Assembly (NCBI GenBank): GCA_023053545.1
Contig: JAKZAN010000005.1
Location: forward strand, 9,362,001 to 9,426,000
Reading direction: 5' to 3'
DNA length: 64,000 nucleotides
Origin: Lepidurus packardi
Taxonomy: Eukaryota > Arthropoda > Branchiopoda > Notostraca > Triopsidae
The translations under genes were made by a program, and so were the position numbers. Below, piece by piece: positions 59,401-64,000 of the stretch (positions are counted from its first letter, which is position 1; the number at the start of each line of letters is the position of its first letter). Under the pieces are notes generated by a model that saw only the letters and a list, made by a program, of their open reading frames with translations, was not told the DNA's origin and searched no databases.

Positions 59401-62400
59401 AAAATGCCAAAGATAACTCTTTCGGATAAGTCATCTCTGGAAGCTTGTGGTCATGTCCCCTCCTTTTGTATATTTATAAAAAAAAAGAGATAAAAAAACG
59501 GTCTCTTCCCTTATGACAATGCAGCATGGATAAGAGGTGATAGGTCATTGCTGCAGTGTTTGTGACGTCCCCGCGTTGGTCATTGCATCTTTTTTTTGTC
59601 AGTTAAGGGCTGTCTGTATGCTTGACTGCGGAATAAAGGCTTGGTAGAGTGCAAAGAAAAAAAAGATTGGCAGGCTATACACTTCTTTTTTCTTTATTTT
59701 TCGCTTTTTGGGGTACCCACACAGACCGCCTGCCGAATCTCTTCCTGTTTTTATGTGCTCGTCCATAATAGCCTTAATGGCGGCTTGATGTGTAATGGCG
59801 AAGGGGATGACTCCCTGGGCCCATCGTTTCTTTATCGCAAAACAACAACTTTGCACCCTTTTCTGCTTGACGTTGGGGGGACGGTTTTGTATTTCCTTAC
59901 CGTTTACCAGCCATTTTTTTTCGATGGCTGATGGAACTCCCCGAGATTAGGCTAATGACGTGGTTCTAGAAACGCTTCTCTTAACGCTTTTAAGATCCCC
60001 CCTCCCTTTTTTCCTTATTTAGGAGGAAAAGAGGGCAGAACATGTAAATTTTCACATCCTTTTCTTACCTTGCCAAACTTTGTTTCTGTTCATATTTCAG
60101 GTTGGCGTTAGGGAGAGAGAGACCGACGTTTGAGAAGTGTGAGATGGCGAAAAAGGAAGAAAGTCCTTACCAAAAAAACAATCAAGGAGCCCTGCTGGCA
60201 ATGAACCTGCATAAGGTTGTTTTGCATTTTGATGAGAAGAGATGAGATGGAAATATACGCGCGCGGAACAAGAAAAAACTCTCCCTCTCTCTTTTCTTTT
60301 ACCAACACTTTTCCTTGCTTTCATAAACAGCTAAGCTCGAATGATTCACCTTGGTGGTGTGACTTTTCCTGAAATTCTAGGATAATATTCCATATTTTAT
60401 CATTAATCTCTTTAATACGTTACCTTTTCAACTGCAATGTTTAGCTTACTTGGAAGATGAAATGCTTTATTTTAAACACATTGTTAAATTGACGAAATTA
60501 TCTGCTTCGTATGCGGATAATTTCGGAATTTCTATTCGTAATGCGGATTTTTGGATACCGTTGTACCGTTGCCAGTAGTATGGTGAATCTTAGTAGAATT
60601 GGTAAAATCTAAAACTGCTGCAACCAAGATTCATTGTAGGACAATGAAGCATTAATGGAAGCTTTTAGTAGTAAAATCAGCGCATTATACTTGAAAGAAT
60701 GGAAAATTAAATGTTTGGAAAAGGAAATCTTAAAGAAAGGATACAATGGCAATACTGTGCAATACAAGGATGCGGTAGTGTGGGTGTGTGTGAATGCAAA
60801 TAATCCTTTTTGCAGGTGGATTTTAGCAACTATGGTCACAAGAATAACAACAATAAAAGCGCAGCGAAAAATAAGCCTGAAAAGAAACACTTACAAAAAG
60901 ACTCTACGCTAGCGAACACTCTACAGAGATTACACACTCGTGTTGTGTACAGTCAGCATTTCCATCATAGGGGCCTGTCAAGGACCCATCTGGTGCTTGC
61001 TGCTTACTAACCCAGAGACAATAGTCGTAAATGAAGGTATACAACACGCTGATGCTAACAACGTGAAAAAAGACAAAACCATAGGACTTTATCACCATGT
61101 CGTTCTATGTCCCTAGAGGCAGTTCCTATAGTCTCAAGCGGTCGCACTGCATTAGCTTGATCACTTATGAATTACATTATGGTTTCTAAAAAAAGATTAA
61201 ATGCTTACCCCTTCACCATACCGGCTCTCTCTCTGTACCGGTCTAAGTTCTTCTACACTAAATTGTGTTTAAGTTTAATTCAATTAAATCTTACGCTTTG
61301 CAAAAATTACAAATTGAATGGTACAAAACGACGCCCGGCAGGGACATATTGTTGTGGTCTGTCTGAATTTCGCCCTTTTTACTGTATTCAAGTTGTATTC
61401 GGCTTGTGGCTACTTGTTCTCTAACGCTTTCTGTCCTTACATAGCAAATCGAACCCTTTTTCGTATTACTTTTCTTAAACAACGTCTTCTCGTCGACTAC
61501 TCGGAACTGGCTTTCACTATCTATTGACGTAGGGTTGGGGAAGCGAAGCACAAATAAAATAAGGAAAAGTGAAAAGGGACTTTGGAAACTGTACAAAATC
61601 ATGACAATATTCTAAGCCATATGACCACTATCATCCGAACTACTTTTCATTCAAAAGAATATTGTATTTAGAACACTGTCCTACGAAAAATTGGGAAAAT
61701 TCGATCAGACCTTTTCAAAAAGCAAAGCTAAACGCCCGAAACGCTTCCAATACCCATCAAATGAGCATATTTAGAACCTAAATATGGTTAGCTTCAAACT
61801 TTTTTAACAAGATTTTTTGGGGAAAAGGAAAGTGAGCAGCGTATCCATTTACTGTATAGTTGAATGTTGGGCATATGGGCTAGGAGCTTGGAATTTTCAT
61901 GAGACGGAATATCTGTCGGCTAAAGGTGTTGGAAGCCCACGTATTAGATAGGAGACCGCCAGGGCGGAGCTTCATTACAACAAGATTAATAGGAGCGGCA
62001 GTAAATCTCAAGCCGAAAGCTTCCCCCCATGCTTATCATGTAAACCCCCCTTTTACATTTGCCAATTACAAGATAAGATGCCTTATCTCAAAAGCGGAGA
62101 TTTCAAAAATCTTAAGTATACAACATATGTAACTCTCAGAAAGACAAAAGACTAAAGAACCTACAACAAAAATGGAACATACAATGTTTTAAGACCTCGT
62201 ATGTGTAGTCTATAGTTAACATATGAACACCCAGAGGAAATAACGAGCGCTGACGGCTTTCAAGCTTCCCAAAGTCGTGACCTAAAGTTAGGATGGCCGG
62301 ATGTGGCTAACCATTCCTGACATTTTGGTCCATTTCATGCTCAAGCCCTTCACTCACCCTAAGCAAAAAAAATTTACGTTCTCAACCCAAATTGCGGGAA

Positions 62401-63177
62401 TTATAATTTGACAAAAAAATCAAGCGTTTCCTTACTTTTGTTCGCCTTCAAAGAGTTATATTTGCGTCAAAAGTTGCACAGAAAAGAGTTACCACACAAA
62501 CAAACGTCTTTTCCTTCAATTTTTTTTTAGAAAAAGGGAAAGTACTTTCCTCATTTTTTTTCACTTTATTTTGCTCTTAAAACGGCTCCACGTACAGGTA
62601 TTTCTTAAAAGAGGAAGTCATGTTTCTCCACCCACAAAAGCAAAATGTAATTAACTCAATCAAATGACTACTTTTTCTTACTTTACATTCTTAGATAACA
62701 ATCTCTTGGTAACCAAAGCATAAAAATACGACGACCTCATACAACACAGCGTCTCAAAAAGATTCGGAAAAGAGATTCTTATGACACCCCATGGACTTTT
62801 CCAAGGGGTGCACAGAAAGAACGAACGATTTGGCATTCCTATGGATATACTCCAGAACGCCCACCTTTAGTCGCCTAACGTGATCTTTTTTTTTACCATC
62901 CTCGTTTCTTCTTATTATTTGAAAGAAAAGAAACGCACCAATGTGGGCCGAAATTTGCAAGTCATGACCAGCAAGCAGCCCCTTGAAGCATTTTTTGGTG
63001 GTATATCTAACAGTATTACCCCCCCCCCCCCCCCGTAAAAAAACACCTAAGAAGGAAAAAAAAGAAACTGTTGCAACATTTTCTTAATATTTATTAATTC
63101 CAAGACCCGATCTTTATTCTCTTTCTCTGTCTCCGTTGCTGGTTATGGCTCTCTACTAAACTTCTCTACTCTCCTCT
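53438..63177. other. Gene-free stretch, part 3
   Basis: Nearly 10 kb with no recognisable gene. Visible items are a (CA)n microsatellite at about 54332-54348, a TG-rich stretch at about 54545-54570, and adjoining homopolymers C11 then A13 at about 59381-59404, together with a 16-18-base poly-C run at about 63018-63035. The longest frame (138 codons, 56485-56069 minus) has no recognisable domain. Confidence 0.5.
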
Positions 63178-63179
63178 TT

Positions 63180-63300
63180 AGTGGTGCAGTGGCTCATGCT
63201 GAGACGCCCTCCCGTTTAACCCAAAGTCCCCGGGTCGACTCATCAGGACTCCTCACACCTGCCTGCCCAGGTAGGGGATCCCCTTCACCTTTAACCTTTT
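63180..63300 (+). repeat. tRNA-derived SINE-like head
   Basis: An A-box-like TGGTGCAGTGG at about 63182 and a B-box-like GGGTCGACTC at about 63231 are spaced as in RNA polymerase III promoters of tRNA-derived SINEs (the GTGGTGCAGTGGCTCATGC type of start is common in arthropod SINEs). The tail has no clear poly-A and no target duplication was identified. Confidence 0.45.
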
Positions 63301-64000
63301 AACACCAGCGAAGCAGCATGCCATGCATGCTTTAATTCCATAAAATAAAAGCCCTTCAATATTTTTTTATGATTAAAATCAAAAGACTTTTACAGCAAAA
63401 AATGACTAGTTCAGCTTTCATTACAACCGAAAAGTGGAACTAAAGTTCTCGGACCAAATGAGAACTTCTCCAATGCAAATTTTAATTTAAATTAGAAAAA
63501 AACGGATCCACTGAAATCCAGGATTATTAATGAAAGGCCTGGGCTTAAAGGACTGATTTCAATGCAATTCAAACTTCCAAGTTTTATGGAAATTACTGGT
63601 AAAATCTTAGAAAATTCCGCTTCCGAATCAATGAAATTTCAATATTAGAATTGTAATTCCAGAATATTAAAAACAAAATATTCGATTTTAAACCAATTTT
63701 AGACGGAAAAAAGGAAATGATTCAAAACAAGGTACGATCTCAAACTTTTCCATCAATTGACTCGGATTTTCTGGAAGACGCTAAAATTCGTATTGAAACT
63801 ACTCGATCCATTAATTAAAACTTTGGCATTGAAAATAGATACTCAAACGAAAAGTCAATTTCTGCTACATACGTAAAGGTGAAGACCTTTGGAATGAATC
63901 CATTTCAAGGCGTGAAAGTGAGGGCCAAATTTTAGCATAAACGATATAACGAACCTGAAATATGACGGCAAGGTGTAAGAAAGCCAAAGAAAAGAAAACT
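63301..64000. other. Terminal unassigned sequence
   Basis: AT-rich sequence to the end of the window with no gene, repeat or motif that I can support. Confidence 0.5.

Noticed and set aside
1-64000. CRISPR arrays, operons, bacterial promoters or prophage
   Set aside because: Spliced metazoan genes fill the window; no spaced direct-repeat array or prokaryotic gene organisation was seen.

Overview
This is an arthropod nuclear sequence, most likely from a branchiopod crustacean such as Daphnia. That is an inference from very short introns (mostly 55-110 bp) in many-exon genes, canonical metazoan housekeeping genes, tandem duplicates of transporters and glycosyltransferases, and degenerate TTAGG-type tracts. 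Nothing bacterial is present. CDS coordinates below are spans from start codon to stop codon; exon coordinates are in the evidence and come from reading splice sites by eye and checking that reading-frame phases add up.

Layout. 1-1.8 kb: the 3' part, or all, of an unrecognised gene (+). 2.7-4.6 kb: a secreted cholinesterase-like carboxylesterase (-). 5.0-6.7 kb: a secreted Cys-rich protein with a predicted coiled coil (-). 7.8-13.8 kb: two intact tandem SLC5-type sodium-coupled solute transporters (+), each 14 exons and 597 aa, with a 391-bp inverted-repeat element between them. 15.6-22.5 kb: a glycosylation cluster of two near-identical type II glycosyltransferase-like genes flanking an intronless alpha-1,3-fucosyltransferase-like gene (+). 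The first glycosyltransferase and the fucosyltransferase share a duplicated upstream block. 23.1-29.0 kb: exportin-7 (+, 17 exons, 1091 aa). 31.2-33.4 kb: USP22/Nonstop, the SAGA-type deubiquitinase (-, 9 exons, 521 aa). 34.9-35.5 kb: a small secreted Cys-rich protein (+). 37.0-38.75 kb: Arp1/centractin of dynactin (+, 376 aa), with one GC-AG intron. 38.75-64 kb: about 25 kb in which I recognise no protein-coding gene. It holds two transposon-like elements with 8-bp target-site duplications, tRNA-derived (SINE-like) heads, simple repeats and one short tandem duplication.

Functionally, the right half carries basic cell machinery (nuclear transport, histone deubiquitination, dynactin). The left half carries recently duplicated, environment-facing or cell-surface genes (esterase, solute transporters, Golgi glycosyltransferases, secreted proteins). 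The most interesting structure is the mosaic history of the duplicated genes. The transporter pair shows patches of complete identity that run through introns, which suggests gene conversion. In the glycosyltransferase cluster, an upstream block of up to about 0.7 kb is shared by two unrelated enzyme genes, while the second glycosyltransferase copy lacks it and begins its homology almost exactly at the start codon.
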